Assembly (NCBI GenBank): GCA_036389315.1
Contig: DASVQF010000016.1
Location: 1-64,000, forward strand
Reading direction: 5' to 3'
Length of the DNA stretch: 64,000 bases
Source: DASQYE01 sp036389315
GTDB taxonomy: Bacteria > Acidobacteriota > Blastocatellia > Pyrinomonadales > Pyrinomonadaceae
This document shows positions 9,457 to 18,233 of the stretch, piece by piece. Within the stretch, counting starts at the first letter, position 1, and the number at the start of each line of letters is the position of its first letter. Under the pieces are notes generated by a model. That model had not been told where the DNA came from and did no database searches. It was given only the letters and a program-made list of their open reading frames with translations. Position numbers and translations under genes: made by a program.

Positions 9457-12400
9457 TTAATCTTTCGCCGGGCCGAGCAAAGAGGTGGACTCATGATAAG
9501 AGAGCCTGATATCGAAGTCCCGCTTATCTCCGTCCAACACGAAGCAGTGTGCGGCCTTGCGGAAGACTGACTGGCCGACCTTTTCTTTATTCAGGGCCGC
9601 CTCGACGGCAACATTATCAAACCTGAGAAATTCGGCGATGCCGCACGTCACTCCTTTGAATATTCCGACCAGCAGCCAATCTAAACTCGTCGTGATGTTC
9701 GTCCACTTGCTCCTGAGTACCATCTCGTAACTGATTTCTACGTCGCGGTAATACTTCTCCAAATCGCCTTCTTCCTGCTTCCAGCCGCTCGAAAGCTTTT
9801 CAAAAAACCTGGCGTCATCCTCTGAAAAGGAGACGGCCGTAAACTTCTCGTCAACGTCTGTCAGCGTCTCGAACCTTCTCGACCTGATGTCGAAAGAAAA
9901 ACTCTGCTTTGGTATCCACTGGCCGGGTTCGACAATCATCGCCTTAGGGAAGGAGGTATGGAGCACCGTGACGTTAGCGATATTGGCGGTACGCAACAGC
10001 TTCGCAACCTTCTGGACGATCTCGACGGCCATGCCTAACAGCTCCTTTTGCTCTTCAAAATCCCGGTAAAATAGTTTGACGAAGCCGCGCCCGCTCTTGA
10101 GCAGCAGCGTGTCCTCAACTGCCTGCACGAGGGCCTGCCCGTACTCGAATCCCAGATCGCTGAGCGCCGCGAAGCCATCCGGGCTGGCTCCCTTACTCTC
10201 GTCGCGCCGGGCCACCTCGCTGATGAGCAATGAAAAATCGTGCTTGTAAAGATGAACATACTTTTCTTTGAGCTTCCGGCCGATTTTGGTGTTGAATGCC
10301 TTGAGAAAGAGTTCCGGCGAGACGTTCCCACGGTCTTGAATCTTGGCCTTGCGGATGGTCTCGGCCCGAGCCTGTTTCTCTTTTACGTTGATTGTCTCAT
10401 CCCACTTGACTCTTTTGGTGATCTTGTCCGGCACTATCTCATTGGTCAGAATGTTCGGCCTCGCGGTGTAGAACTTGTGGAGGTACTGATCGATCAACCT
10501 TCTCCGGCGTTCTAAGAGCTTGCCTCTCTCTTCGTTCCCGTCCGCATCTCCGAGCGCGTGGTTGCATGTTCCCCAGTCCTCTTGCTCTTCGATGTTGTTG
10601 ATGACGAGGGCCAGAATCGGCAGCGCGGTTTCGATGGTCAGGTTAGCCATCGGCGTCACAGGAATGTTGAGGCCGCGAACCAGCTCGACTTCGTAACTCT
10701 GCTGTTTCTCCGACAGCCCGTACTGCGAGATCAGATAGATGGGGATGGAGTGCTGGTAAAGATCGTATAAAAGCTGCTCCATGTTGCTGCAACGCTGCGT
10801 CGGGTATGTCCCCGAAGCGTACCCTTCGATGATGACCAGCCGCAACGGGCTACGGCCTTCGCCGGGCGTGCACATCTCTTTCACATTAATCAGCGGAAGG
10901 CTCGGCGAAGCGACGATGTGACAGATGGCGGAATTGTTGCAAAAGTCGCTCTTATGCAGCGCGTTGTTTTTGCCCGGTCGCCGCTGTAGCGGGTCTCTCC
11001 TGATATGACGCAGGTCGAAGTTCTCGCCATGAGGGCCGACCAGTTTCAAGTAGGGAATCCAGCTCGGGTAGTAGTTGTTGCAGAAAACCCCGTCTATCAA
11101 ACGGAACATATACTGGCCGCGAATATGCAGGTTTCGGAAGACGAAAGGTTCTACTTCCTTGGAAGGGTTAGAGTTGATTGGCCCAAGCTCGCTGGCTATC
11201 TTTCTGACGTTGACGCCGTGATGAATCGTATCGCCGAAGCAGATGAAGGAGTCCGTCAGCGTATGACCGAAACTCTGAAGAAAGTAGAATGCCGCCAGAA
11301 TGTTCTTCGGCGAATCTGATTTGTTCAGGTCGGGATCCATCCCCGGGATGCTCTCGTCGGGCGGCAGGTTAGACCCCGTGACGATCATCGAACAAGGCAT
11401 GTGCTGGAACCCGAACGAGAGGGCCGCGACGAGGTAGCCCATCGTGTCCGTCCCTGTCAGGAGCAGGATTCCGAGGATGTACCTGCTTTGAAAGTCCGAG
11501 ATGAATTCTGAAGAGCTGAGTCCCTGCAACTGCTTCGGGGGCACGTTCAGCTCTGCCTGAAACTTTTTGAATTCCTTATCCTCTTCATCGTAGAGTGCGA
11601 AGAGCTTCTCGTCGTCGGGCGTCAGGTTCTTGTCATCACGAGACTTGAGAAAGGGATTGTCGCCGATAATCTGCGGGGCTTGAAAATATTTGAAGACGAC
11701 GTTATCGACTTTGTCCAGCACGACGTTCCACAACTCGGGCGTGGCATTTTCACTGAAGACCTGATGCTGCTCGGGCAACACTTCCCACATCACTTCCAAA
11801 TCCACGCTGCTCCCGAGATTGTAAGTATCCTGATACCACTTTAAGAGGCGTCCGGAGAACTCGCTCAGCCTGGGGTCGAATCTGGTCGAAATTTTCGTGA
11901 CCTTGAGCGGGGTGTTGTCTTTGGTCGTTTCGTCCTCGGCCTTCGCCGAGCCGATAGTCCCGCCACAGTAGAGCATGACGACCGTGGGTCGTTTGGTGTA
12001 GAGGTGGGATCTTATCTCCGCCTCCTTAGATCCCGGGGCGGCCAGGTATTCAAAAAATTCCAACAGCTCCCGATGGTTGTCGTCCGTACTGTAACCAATG
12101 AATCTGATGTCCAGTTCGGCCGAAAGCTTCGAGATTTTTCTTTCGGTGATGCTTCCCTCCAGGGGAACCAGCGCGAACGCATCCTTCCTCGTGTGTTGCG
12201 TCGCCTGGGAGTAAAACTCCCGCAGCGTCACGTCGTCATGACTATATCCTGCGAAAAGCGTGACATCGGCTCCCCGCAAGACTCCTTGCAGGTTCAGCAT
12301 CGTCGAGGTGGGTGTGTTGTTTTTCTCAGACCTGCCGTATATCTCGTCATACTCCTCTTTGGTCAGCACGATGATCGAATCGGGATCGCTAATGTCGCCG

Positions 12401-13005
12401 TGTATCTTATAAACAAATTTTTCTTGACCGTGCTTGTCCAGGCCGATGTCGCCGGGCCGGGCGACAAAGAGCGGCCGCGATTGTGGCCCAAATTTCCGCT
12501 CATACGCACCCTCGATCAGCGTGTCGTAGTTGGTTGTCACGATTGCGTGCCACGGCAGCGTCACAATCGCCTCGTGAATGGTAGACCCGCTCCTTTCGGC
12601 TTCAGGATTGAGTATCGAGTCCAGAATCCTTCGCCACTGAGCCTGCCCGCCACCCGCATCTATCTTTGCCTTTAGAAAGGAGGCGATCTCTGGGTAAAAC
12701 CTCTTATCTATATCGAAAATATCTGTCGCTTTTTCTAAGGGAGGGTATTCGGCCTCGCTGATGCCGGTCTCCTTCTGCTTCAGCTCGCGATAAAGTTGAT
12801 CGAGCTCTTCCAGCGAGATCGGCTCTTTCAGGTAAGCATTTGATTGTTCCAATATCTTCTCTAACAAGCCGCGCCAATTCGGCAGACCGGCCTGTATCGA
12901 GATGCCTGAGCCGAGGAAGAAGAGGGCGTGTTCTTTATACTCCGAATATAATTTCTTGAATTCCTTGAAAGAGGGTTGGTTCCACCAGGTTGGTAAGCGC
13001 CGCAT
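9457..13005 (-). CDS. SIR2-like NADase domain fused to L-asparaginase-like domain; candidate defence protein
   Basis: A 1182-residue protein, ATG at 13003-13005 preceded by GAGGTAAATCCAT. Residues about 15-325 are SIR2-like: LGSGIS (31-36) with GLPNW, VTTNYDTL (156-163), KIHGD with His202, and FAGYSHDD (251-258), so NAD binding and catalysis look intact. Residues about 338-805 are a full L-asparaginase-like unit: YCGGTIGS (Thr350), LLTGTDTMG (Thr519, Asp520), VTGSNLPPDES, SDSPKN, FGDTI...VRK (Lys602), IIEGYASGTYP and a final VTPMANLTIETALP; all the usual catalytic positions have counterparts. Residues about 830-1182 match nothing I know and are rich in charged helices. No membrane segment or signal is visible. 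Codon use looks AT-richer than its neighbours and it stands alone, both suggesting transfer. SIR2 effectors deplete NAD in several phage-defence systems; the fused role is inference. Confidence 0.82.
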   Translation of the reverse strand: MRRLPTWWNQPSFKEFKKLYSEYKEHALFFLGSGISIQAGLPNWRGLLEKILEQSNAYLKEPISLEELDQLYRELKQKETGISEAEYPPLEKATDIFDIDKRFYPEIASFLKAKIDAGGGQAQWRRILDSILNPEAERSGSTIHEAIVTLPWHAIVTTNYDTLIEGAYERKFGPQSRPLFVARPGDIGLDKHGQEKFVYKIHGDISDPDSIIVLTKEEYDEIYGRSEKNNTPTSTMLNLQGVLRGADVTLFAGYSHDDVTLREFYSQATQHTRKDAFALVPLEGSITERKISKLSAELDIRFIGYSTDDNHRELLEFFEYLAAPGSKEAEIRSHLYTKRPTVVMLYCGGTIGSAKAEDETTKDNTPLKVTKISTRFDPRLSEFSGRLLKWYQDTYNLGSSVDLEVMWEVLPEQHQVFSENATPELWNVVLDKVDNVVFKYFQAPQIIGDNPFLKSRDDKNLTPDDEKLFALYDEEDKEFKKFQAELNVPPKQLQGLSSSEFISDFQSRYILGILLLTGTDTMGYLVAALSFGFQHMPCSMIVTGSNLPPDESIPGMDPDLNKSDSPKNILAAFYFLQSFGHTLTDSFICFGDTIHHGVNVRKIASELGPINSNPSKEVEPFVFRNLHIRGQYMFRLIDGVFCNNYYPSWIPYLKLVGPHGENFDLRHIRRDPLQRRPGKNNALHKSDFCNNSAICHIVASPSLPLINVKEMCTPGEGRSPLRLVIIEGYASGTYPTQRCSNMEQLLYDLYQHSIPIYLISQYGLSEKQQSYEVELVRGLNIPVTPMANLTIETALPILALVINNIEEQEDWGTCNHALGDADGNEERGKLLERRRRLIDQYLHKFYTARPNILTNEIVPDKITKRVKWDETINVKEKQARAETIRKAKIQDRGNVSPELFLKAFNTKIGRKLKEKYVHLYKHDFSLLISEVARRDESKGASPDGFAALSDLGFEYGQALVQAVEDTLLLKSGRGFVKLFYRDFEEQKELLGMAVEIVQKVAKLLRTANIANVTVLHTSFPKAMIVEPGQWIPKQSFSFDIRSRRFETLTDVDEKFTAVSFSEDDARFFEKLSSGWKQEEGDLEKYYRDVEISYEMVLRSKWTNITTSLDWLLVGIFKGVTCGIAEFLRFDNVAVEAALNKEKVGQSVFRKAAHCFVLDGDKRDFDIRLSYHESTSLLGPAKD

Positions 13006-13458
13006 ATGGATTTACCTCAGTGAGTCCGAATTAATGAAGGGCATAAAATTAGGAGATCAACCACGACCGGTTAGGGCTGGATGTGGTTCAATGAGGCTGA
13101 TTGGCAGATACGGATCACCTGCACGCTGACCCGAAAATGTAACCGCCTTTTGTTAACAATCCGAAATGGCCTGGACTTGCCGAAAAGCTTTGAGCTTCGT
13201 GAAAGCATGTGGAAGCCACGTTAAGGACAAATGAGATGGCTTCGCTGTCGAACATTATAGCTTCCCTAGACTGTGAAACCAAGAATTCTTTCATTGACAG
13301 TTGGCCGGCCCCGCAGCCTGAAGCTATCTTTCTGATGATCCGTATGGGCTTGGTATCAAGCGGCGCTATGCTAGAATGAAGCTGTAGGACGGGGCCCGGT
13401 TTGCTCGCTAAAGGATGGCGAGCGAGGGCTCTCGTCCGGCGGAGGTTTGAAAGAGAAG
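13006..13458. other. 453-bp intergenic region with no recognised gene
   Basis: Divergent region between the SIR2-asparaginase gene (minus) and the ispH cluster (plus). It is AT-richer than its surroundings on the left side. The minus strand just above 13005 carries TTGATC and TTCATTAAT-like stretches that could be a promoter for the fusion gene, but neither box is convincing. No repeat, RNA or ORF with support was found. Confidence 0.5.
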
Positions 13459-13737
13459 ATGCAAGAGACGAAAGACAGGGCCTACTGCGCGGGCCGAACT
13501 GTTTGTGATGCGCTGCGCTTTCTCGGCGATGCGTCTTACGCGGTGTTGCCCAGGGACGTGGCCCACCAATTGGCGGAGCTGAAGAAGAATCTTCTGGGCG
13601 GCGTGCGCTGGGCCATCGAGAAGAATATCGAATGGATAGAGGCGCGCGTCGCGGGCGGCGACCGCCTGCGCGAAGAGTGGCAGCGCCGCAACGCCACTCA
13701 CACGACCGGCAAGGAGACGGCCGGAAGCGGCATCTAG
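13459..13737 (+). CDS. Small conserved-looking protein upstream of ispH, function unknown
   Basis: A 92-residue soluble, helix-rich protein, MQETKDRAYCAGRTV at the start and a polar Gly/Thr tail. The ATG at 13459 is 13 bases after a GGAGG (13441-13445); an alternative TTG at 13447 lies too close to that site. The central part DVAHQLAELKKNLLGGVRWAIE looks like one or two amphipathic helices. It ends 26 bp before ispH on the same strand, so the pair is probably one transcript. I recognise no domain, and no catalytic motif is visible. Confidence 0.55.
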   Translation: MQETKDRAYCAGRTVCDALRFLGDASYAVLPRDVAHQLAELKKNLLGGVRWAIEKNIEWIEARVAGGDRLREEWQRRNATHTTGKETAGSGI

Positions 13738-13763
13738 ATTCGCAGCAGAGAGACCCGAAAATC

Positions 13764-14603
13764 ATGGAAGTCTTACTGGCCGAGGAGTTCGGTTTTTGTT
13801 TCGGCGTCGAGCGCGCCGTGGATATGGTCGAAGAGGCGGTCGCAGAGGGCGGGACGATTCGCTCGCTCGGCGCGCTGATTCACAACGCGCAGGAGATGGA
13901 GCGGCTCGAAGCCAAAGGCGTGACGACGATCAATTCGCCTGCGGAGGCGGACTCTTCGACCGTCGCAGTCATTCGCGCGCACGGCGTCACGCCGCAGGTG
14001 CAGCGCGAGCTTGAAGGGAGGGCCGCGCGCGTCATTGACGCCACCTGTCCTTTCGTCACGAGAGTTCAGCACTTGGCCGAGCGGGCAGCCGCGCAGGGGC
14101 GCGACGTGGTGGTTGCCGGAAATCCAGACCACCCGGAGATGATCGGCGTCGTCGGCTACGCGCCCGAGAACACTTACGTCGTCAGGGACGCAGCCGAGGT
14201 CGCGCGCCTGCCCCTGTTGCACGCGCCGCTGGTCGTCTCGCAGACGACCATCAAGCTGCAAACCTTTCTTGAAGTCGCAGAGGCAGTGCGGGAGCGCGCG
14301 GACGCCGAGCCGCAAGTGGTTAATACAATCTGCTCGGCGACGCGCGACCGCCAGGACGCTGCGCGCGCGCTGGCCGGAGAAGTCGAGGCTTTCTACGTCA
14401 TCGGCGGCCGTCACTCTTCAAACAGCGTCAAGCTGCTGGCCGTGTGCAAGGAGCAGTGCGAAAAGAGTTTCCTCATAGAGACGCCCGACGAGATCAACCC
14501 GCAAGACCTGGAAGGCGTCACCCGAGTCGGCGTCACGGCCGGAGCCTCTACGCCCAACTGGCTCATAGATCAGGTCGTCGAGCGCCTGCGCGCGATAGGA
14601 TAA
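13764..14603 (+). CDS. ispH: 4-hydroxy-3-methylbut-2-enyl diphosphate reductase IspH
   Basis: Last enzyme of the MEP isoprenoid pathway; it reduces HMBPP to IPP and DMAPP with a [4Fe-4S] cluster. The 279-residue length fits. The ATG at 13764 gives the family start EVLLAEEFGFCFGV; the longer in-frame start at 13632 overlaps the preceding gene and is rejected. The three cluster cysteines are Cys12 (GFCFGV), Cys95 (DATCPFV) and Cys190 (NTICSAT). The substrate-binding residues are in IHNAQ, RAHG and NPDHPEM. It is followed by a strong hairpin at 14623-14677. The product is cytosolic and essential wherever the MEP route is the only one. Confidence 0.97.
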   Translation: MEVLLAEEFGFCFGVERAVDMVEEAVAEGGTIRSLGALIHNAQEMERLEAKGVTTINSPAEADSSTVAVIRAHGVTPQVQRELEGRAARVIDATCPFVTRVQHLAERAAAQGRDVVVAGNPDHPEMIGVVGYAPENTYVVRDAAEVARLPLLHAPLVVSQTTIKLQTFLEVAEAVRERADAEPQVVNTICSATRDRQDAARALAGEVEAFYVIGGRHSSNSVKLLAVCKEQCEKSFLIETPDEINPQDLEGVTRVGVTAGASTPNWLIDQVVERLRAIG

Positions 14604-14622
14604 ATTCGAGCTTCAAGCTTCA

Positions 14623-14677
14623 AAGCTCAAAGGGTCTGGGCCAATGCTCCTGCATTTGGCCCAGACCCTTTGAGCTT
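14623..14677. terminator. Bidirectional terminator, perfect 22-bp hairpin
   Basis: Arms 14623-14644 and 14656-14677 are exact reverse complements (core GGGTCTGGGCC) with an 11-base loop. It separates ispH (plus) from the esterase gene (minus), which converge here. The arm contains the frequent TGGGCCAA word. Confidence 0.85.
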
Positions 14678-14699
14678 ATTCGAGGGAAGCGGCGTTCGA

Positions 14700-15458
14700 T
14701 TAGGACGCGCCGCTGAGACGCTGCTTGAGCAGCCACGGCAGCAGCTCTTTCTCCGCCAGCGCCTTGAGCCACACGTTATGGCCCACGCCCTGATATTCGC
14801 TGTAGCGCACGTTGCCCTTCAAAGCCTTCAACGCTTCGACCATCTGGCGAGATTCGCTCACGGGCACGACCTTGTCGGCCGAGCCGTGAAAGAGCCACAC
14901 GGGAGTCTGCGCAACCCGCCGCGCGATTGAAGCGAAGCGGTCGCCCGTGCGCAGCGGACTGCCGCCGCAGATCGAGACCAGCGCCGCAAAGGTGCGCGGG
15001 TGCTGCGAAGCCAGATACCAGGCACCGTAGCCGCCCATCGAGACGCCTGTCAGGTAGAGGCGCTCCGGGTCTGCGCCGAACTCTTGAACCGTCTGCTCAA
15101 GCGCGCCCGTCACCATCTTGTCCATCTCCGGGTCTGACCAATAGCTTCCCGCTCGACACTGCGGCAGCAGCACTATGGCCGGAACCTGTTCCAGGTAATG
15201 GCGCATCATGTTGGCCTGGATGCCTTCGGTTGGCAGAAAACCGCCCGCGCCTCGCTGGTTTATCCCGTGCAGGAAAATGATGACCGGCGCATGAGCCTGT
15301 CCCTGAAGACTCTTCGGCACGTAAAGCTGGTAAGTGTAAGAAGTCGCGCCGACCTTAATCGTGCGACTGAGTAAGCTGCTCTCCTGACCTTCGGCCGTGG
15401 CCGACCCGGCAGTCGTGAGCAGACTGCCTAGTACTAGTGACAAAAATCCAACACGCAT
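14700..15458 (-). CDS. Secreted alpha/beta hydrolase (esterase / PHB-depolymerase-like)
   Basis: A 252-residue exported protein. Residues 1-22 form a signal peptide (GFLSLVLGSLLTTAGSATA). The alpha/beta-hydrolase set is complete: oxyanion region FLHGINQRG, nucleophile elbow GVSMGGYG (Ser140), acid HGSADKVVP (Asp195) and base GVGHNVW (His227). This arrangement is seen in the poly(3-hydroxybutyrate) depolymerase-like and acetyl-xylan/feruloyl esterase group. Natural substrate unknown. The upstream minus-strand cytochrome gene lies 148 bp away with a hairpin between, so it is probably transcribed alone. Confidence 0.85.
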   Translation of the reverse strand: MRVGFLSLVLGSLLTTAGSATAEGQESSLLSRTIKVGATSYTYQLYVPKSLQGQAHAPVIIFLHGINQRGAGGFLPTEGIQANMMRHYLEQVPAIVLLPQCRAGSYWSDPEMDKMVTGALEQTVQEFGADPERLYLTGVSMGGYGAWYLASQHPRTFAALVSICGGSPLRTGDRFASIARRVAQTPVWLFHGSADKVVPVSESRQMVEALKALKGNVRYSEYQGVGHNVWLKALAEKELLPWLLKQRLSGAS

Positions 15459-15531
15459 GCGAGATATTGAACCTTCCCCTTTTATTGTCCTTGCTTAGTA
15501 GCCTGCTGGCTGCGAGGTGTTGCCTAAAGAA

Positions 15532-15601
15532 AAGGATGAAGGATGAAGGAAAAGAGCAACTTGTCTTTTCCTTCATCCTTCCGCCTTCCGCCTTCATCCT
15601 T
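15532..15601. repeat. GGATGAA-type heptamer hairpin
   Basis: GGATGAA words run from 15532 to 15554. The part 15539-15554 pairs exactly over 16 bases with 15565-15580, and further CCGCCTT/CATCCTT words extend the right arm to 15601. It lies between two minus-strand genes, 4 bp after the stop of the cytochrome gene. Confidence 0.75.
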
Positions 15602-15605
15602 GCCC

Positions 15606-17015
15606 TTATAGAACGCGCATGAAAGCTACCAGGTCGCCCTTCTCCTGCGCCGAAAGGTTCAGCTCCAGCACTAGATTGAAAAACTCCACAGTGTCTTCGA
15701 GCGTGAGCAGTCGTCCGTCATGCAGGTAGGGGGGCGATTCCTTGATGCCGCGCAAGGGGAAAGTCTTGATCGGCCCTTGCTTGGTAATCATCATTCCGCC
15801 CTCCATGCGCGGCTTGTAGAAGCGTTCGACCATCAGGTCGTGCATCGTCCCGTCCGTATAGAAGGGCGGCGTATGGCACGTAGCGCAGTTGGCCTTGCCG
15901 AAGAACAGCTCTTCGCCGCGTGCCTCGCTCTCGGTCGCCTTCCTGCGGTCGAGCCGCCCGTACACGTTCAGCTTCGGTGCGGGCGGGAAATCCAGTAGCT
16001 CCTGAAACTCGGCCATCGCATGAATCTGCGAGCCGCGTTCCAGGATGTTCAAGCCCTTCTTGGTGGCCGTCACGGGGTCGCCGTCGAAGTAGGCCGCGCG
16101 CTGCTCGAACTCCGTAAAATCTTCGACCGTGCGCAGGGCACGCTGCGAGCCGAAGAGGCGCTGGACGTTGACGCCGCGAAGGCTCGGCGTCTCTATGCGA
16201 CGGCGGTTCTCCTGCGGGCGGATGTCTCCGACGAGGTGCGCCGCCCCGGAAGTGTGGCCGTTGACGTGACAGTCGAAGCAGGTCACGCCGCGCATGCCGT
16301 CCGCCTTATCGGTCTTGCGGTCGGCCGTCGCGTTGAACTGCTGCTGCGGGAATTGCGTGACGAGCAGGCGCAGCCCGTCTAGCTGCTTCGGATTGAGTAT
16401 CCCGTTGAACAGCTCGTAGAAGTTATCAATCGTCACCAGTTGCCCCTTTGAAACGTCGCCGAGGTCAGGACGCGTGGTCAGAAAAATCGCTGGCGGAAAC
16501 TCCGGAAGGAACTGTTCGGGGATGTCGAAATCCATGTCGAAGCGCTCTAACCTCGGCAGCAGCTTGATCTCCATCTGCGGGAAGATCATGCCGCCGACGG
16601 GGTGGTTGACGTGCGGCAGCGGCAGGTAAGGGAATAAATCTTTCTCCCTGATCTCGTCGGGCGACATGCGCCCGAGTTGCTCCCAGGTGACGCCGGGTTT
16701 GAGCCGTGCCGTTGGGCCCACCGGGACGGGCTTGCCGCGCGTCATCTTCAGGCTCGGGTCTGGGCGGGCCTTCAGGTCGTAACGCTCTTCGAGCAGCCGG
16801 CGGGCCGAGGCCATGACGCGCGCCTTGGCCGCACGGTCGCGCCGCAAGACGACCTCGAACGGCTCTTCGACTACGGGAGTGAAAGAAGATTGTGGCTCGC
16901 TGCGCGACTTTGTTCGATCCTGTGCGCCCGCATGAGGGTTCGAGAGCAAGAGGGCCGAGAGCGCGCACGCAAACGCCAGTATAGCCAGTAGCTTGATGCG
17001 AGTCTTGGTGTGCAT
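15606..17015 (-). CDS. Exported di-haem cytochrome c, peroxidase-related
   Basis: A 469-residue periplasmic protein, ATG at 17013-17015 behind GAAAGGATTAGT. Signal peptide at 1-31. Two haem c sites are visible: CFDCH (246-250) and CATCH (377-381). Met ligands could come from IHAMAEF or MHDLMVERF. The C-terminal block KESPPYLHDGRLLTLEDTV is the pattern seen in bacterial di-haem cytochrome c peroxidase/MauG relatives, where the last segment wraps the second haem. The large N-terminal region (about 50-240) is longer than in classic CcpA. Probable roles are peroxide reduction or electron transfer; substrate not determined. Confidence 0.8.
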   Translation of the reverse strand: MHTKTRIKLLAILAFACALSALLLSNPHAGAQDRTKSRSEPQSSFTPVVEEPFEVVLRRDRAAKARVMASARRLLEERYDLKARPDPSLKMTRGKPVPVGPTARLKPGVTWEQLGRMSPDEIREKDLFPYLPLPHVNHPVGGMIFPQMEIKLLPRLERFDMDFDIPEQFLPEFPPAIFLTTRPDLGDVSKGQLVTIDNFYELFNGILNPKQLDGLRLLVTQFPQQQFNATADRKTDKADGMRGVTCFDCHVNGHTSGAAHLVGDIRPQENRRRIETPSLRGVNVQRLFGSQRALRTVEDFTEFEQRAAYFDGDPVTATKKGLNILERGSQIHAMAEFQELLDFPPAPKLNVYGRLDRRKATESEARGEELFFGKANCATCHTPPFYTDGTMHDLMVERFYKPRMEGGMMITKQGPIKTFPLRGIKESPPYLHDGRLLTLEDTVEFFNLVLELNLSAQEKGDLVAFMRVL

Positions 17016-17297
17016 ACTAATCCTTTCAGCCGTGCAGGCCAGCAGTAGTGAGAAAGAACCACTGATGAAGGAAAGCTTTCGATTACCCTGGGATGGAAAC
17101 TGCCCTACATCATACTCCTTCGCGCCGAGTTTGCAAAAAAAGGGCGCTCGTGAACACCGCCCCGCCCCCCGCGCCGCTTGAAGAAAAATTTGAGGGCTTT
17201 TGATAATTTTTGAGCGCCAATTTAAAGACTATCCTGCTATAAGGCTTTATCCTGCGCGCGCTCTCGAAAGACTAGATAGCGAAAGGAGTCGCGCAGT

Positions 17298-18212
17298 ATG
17301 AAAAATCTAATCCGAAAACCGGCCTGCCTCGTTCTGCTGATGATTTGGACGGCCGCCGTGTCGTTCGCCCAGGGCCAGCAGCCTTCGGGGACGGCCGCGC
17401 AGGAGGCCGACGCGCTCTTCGGCTCACAGAAATGGGCCGACGCGGCCCGCGCTTACGAAGCCATCACGAAGAGTGAGGCCGCCAACGGCCGGGCCTGGTA
17501 TCGCCTCGGCGTGGCGCTGCATAACCTGGGCCGCTATGCGCAGGCCGTGGAGGCTTATCAAAAGGCGCTCGGCGTCAATCAGAACCCTGTGGGGATGTAC
17601 AACCTGGCCTGCTCCTACGCGCGGATGGGCGAGAAGGAGAAGGCTTTCGAGTGGCTGACGAAGGCGCTCAAGGCCGGGTTCGCTCAGGTCGCTCTTTTGA
17701 AGACGGACGCAGACCTCGCGAGCCTGCGCGACGATGCGCGCTTCACGGAACTGCTCGCGCTCGGAGACAAGCTGACGCGCCCCTGCGCCTTCGGGCCCGA
17801 GTACCGTCAGTTCGATTTCTGGGTCGGCGAGTGGGACGTGCAGAATAACGGACAAAAGGCCGGAACCAATCGCATCGAGCGCATACTGGACGGCTGCGTG
17901 CTGTTGGAGAACTGGACGAGCGGGCTCGGCGGCACTGGAAAGAGCTTCAATTTTTATGACGCGAGCCAGCGCCGCTGGCAGCAGACCTGGGTGGACAGCA
18001 CGGGAAACGTCCTGAACCTCTACGGCGAGTACAAGGACAACGCCCTCCGCTTCAGCGGCGAGACGCGCGCGCAAGACGGGGCCAGGACTTTGCATCGCCT
18101 CACGTTCTTCAACTTGGGCCCAGACCGCGTGCGCCAGTTATGGGAGCAATCAACGGACGACGGCAAGACCTGGAAGGCTGTCTGGGACGGCACATACACA
18201 CGCAAGCAATAA
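17298..18212 (+). CDS. Secreted TPR protein with C-terminal DUF1579-like domain
   Basis: A 304-residue exported protein; ATG 17298 follows GAAAGGAGTCGCGCAGT. Signal peptide 1-25. Residues about 33-150 contain two to three TPR units (AWYRLGVALHNLGRYAQAVEAYQKAL is one of them). Residues about 165-304 begin with FDFWVGEWDV, the opening of a lipocalin-like beta-barrel family common in Acidobacteria (DUF1579-like), and continue with WQQTWVDSTGN and the closing WKAVWDGTY. Enzymatic activity is not expected. It is 21 bp ahead of the next gene on the same strand, so they form an operon. Confidence 0.75.
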   Translation: MKNLIRKPACLVLLMIWTAAVSFAQGQQPSGTAAQEADALFGSQKWADAARAYEAITKSEAANGRAWYRLGVALHNLGRYAQAVEAYQKALGVNQNPVGMYNLACSYARMGEKEKAFEWLTKALKAGFAQVALLKTDADLASLRDDARFTELLALGDKLTRPCAFGPEYRQFDFWVGEWDVQNNGQKAGTNRIERILDGCVLLENWTSGLGGTGKSFNFYDASQRRWQQTWVDSTGNVLNLYGEYKDNALRFSGETRAQDGARTLHRLTFFNLGPDRVRQLWEQSTDDGKTWKAVWDGTYTRKQ

Positions 18213-18233
18213 GGAGAGGGTAAAAAAACTGAG

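Noticed and set aside
12004..12675. Plus-strand 223-residue frame inside the SIR2-asparaginase gene
   Set aside because: Antisense to conserved SIR2 motifs and without a ribosome site.
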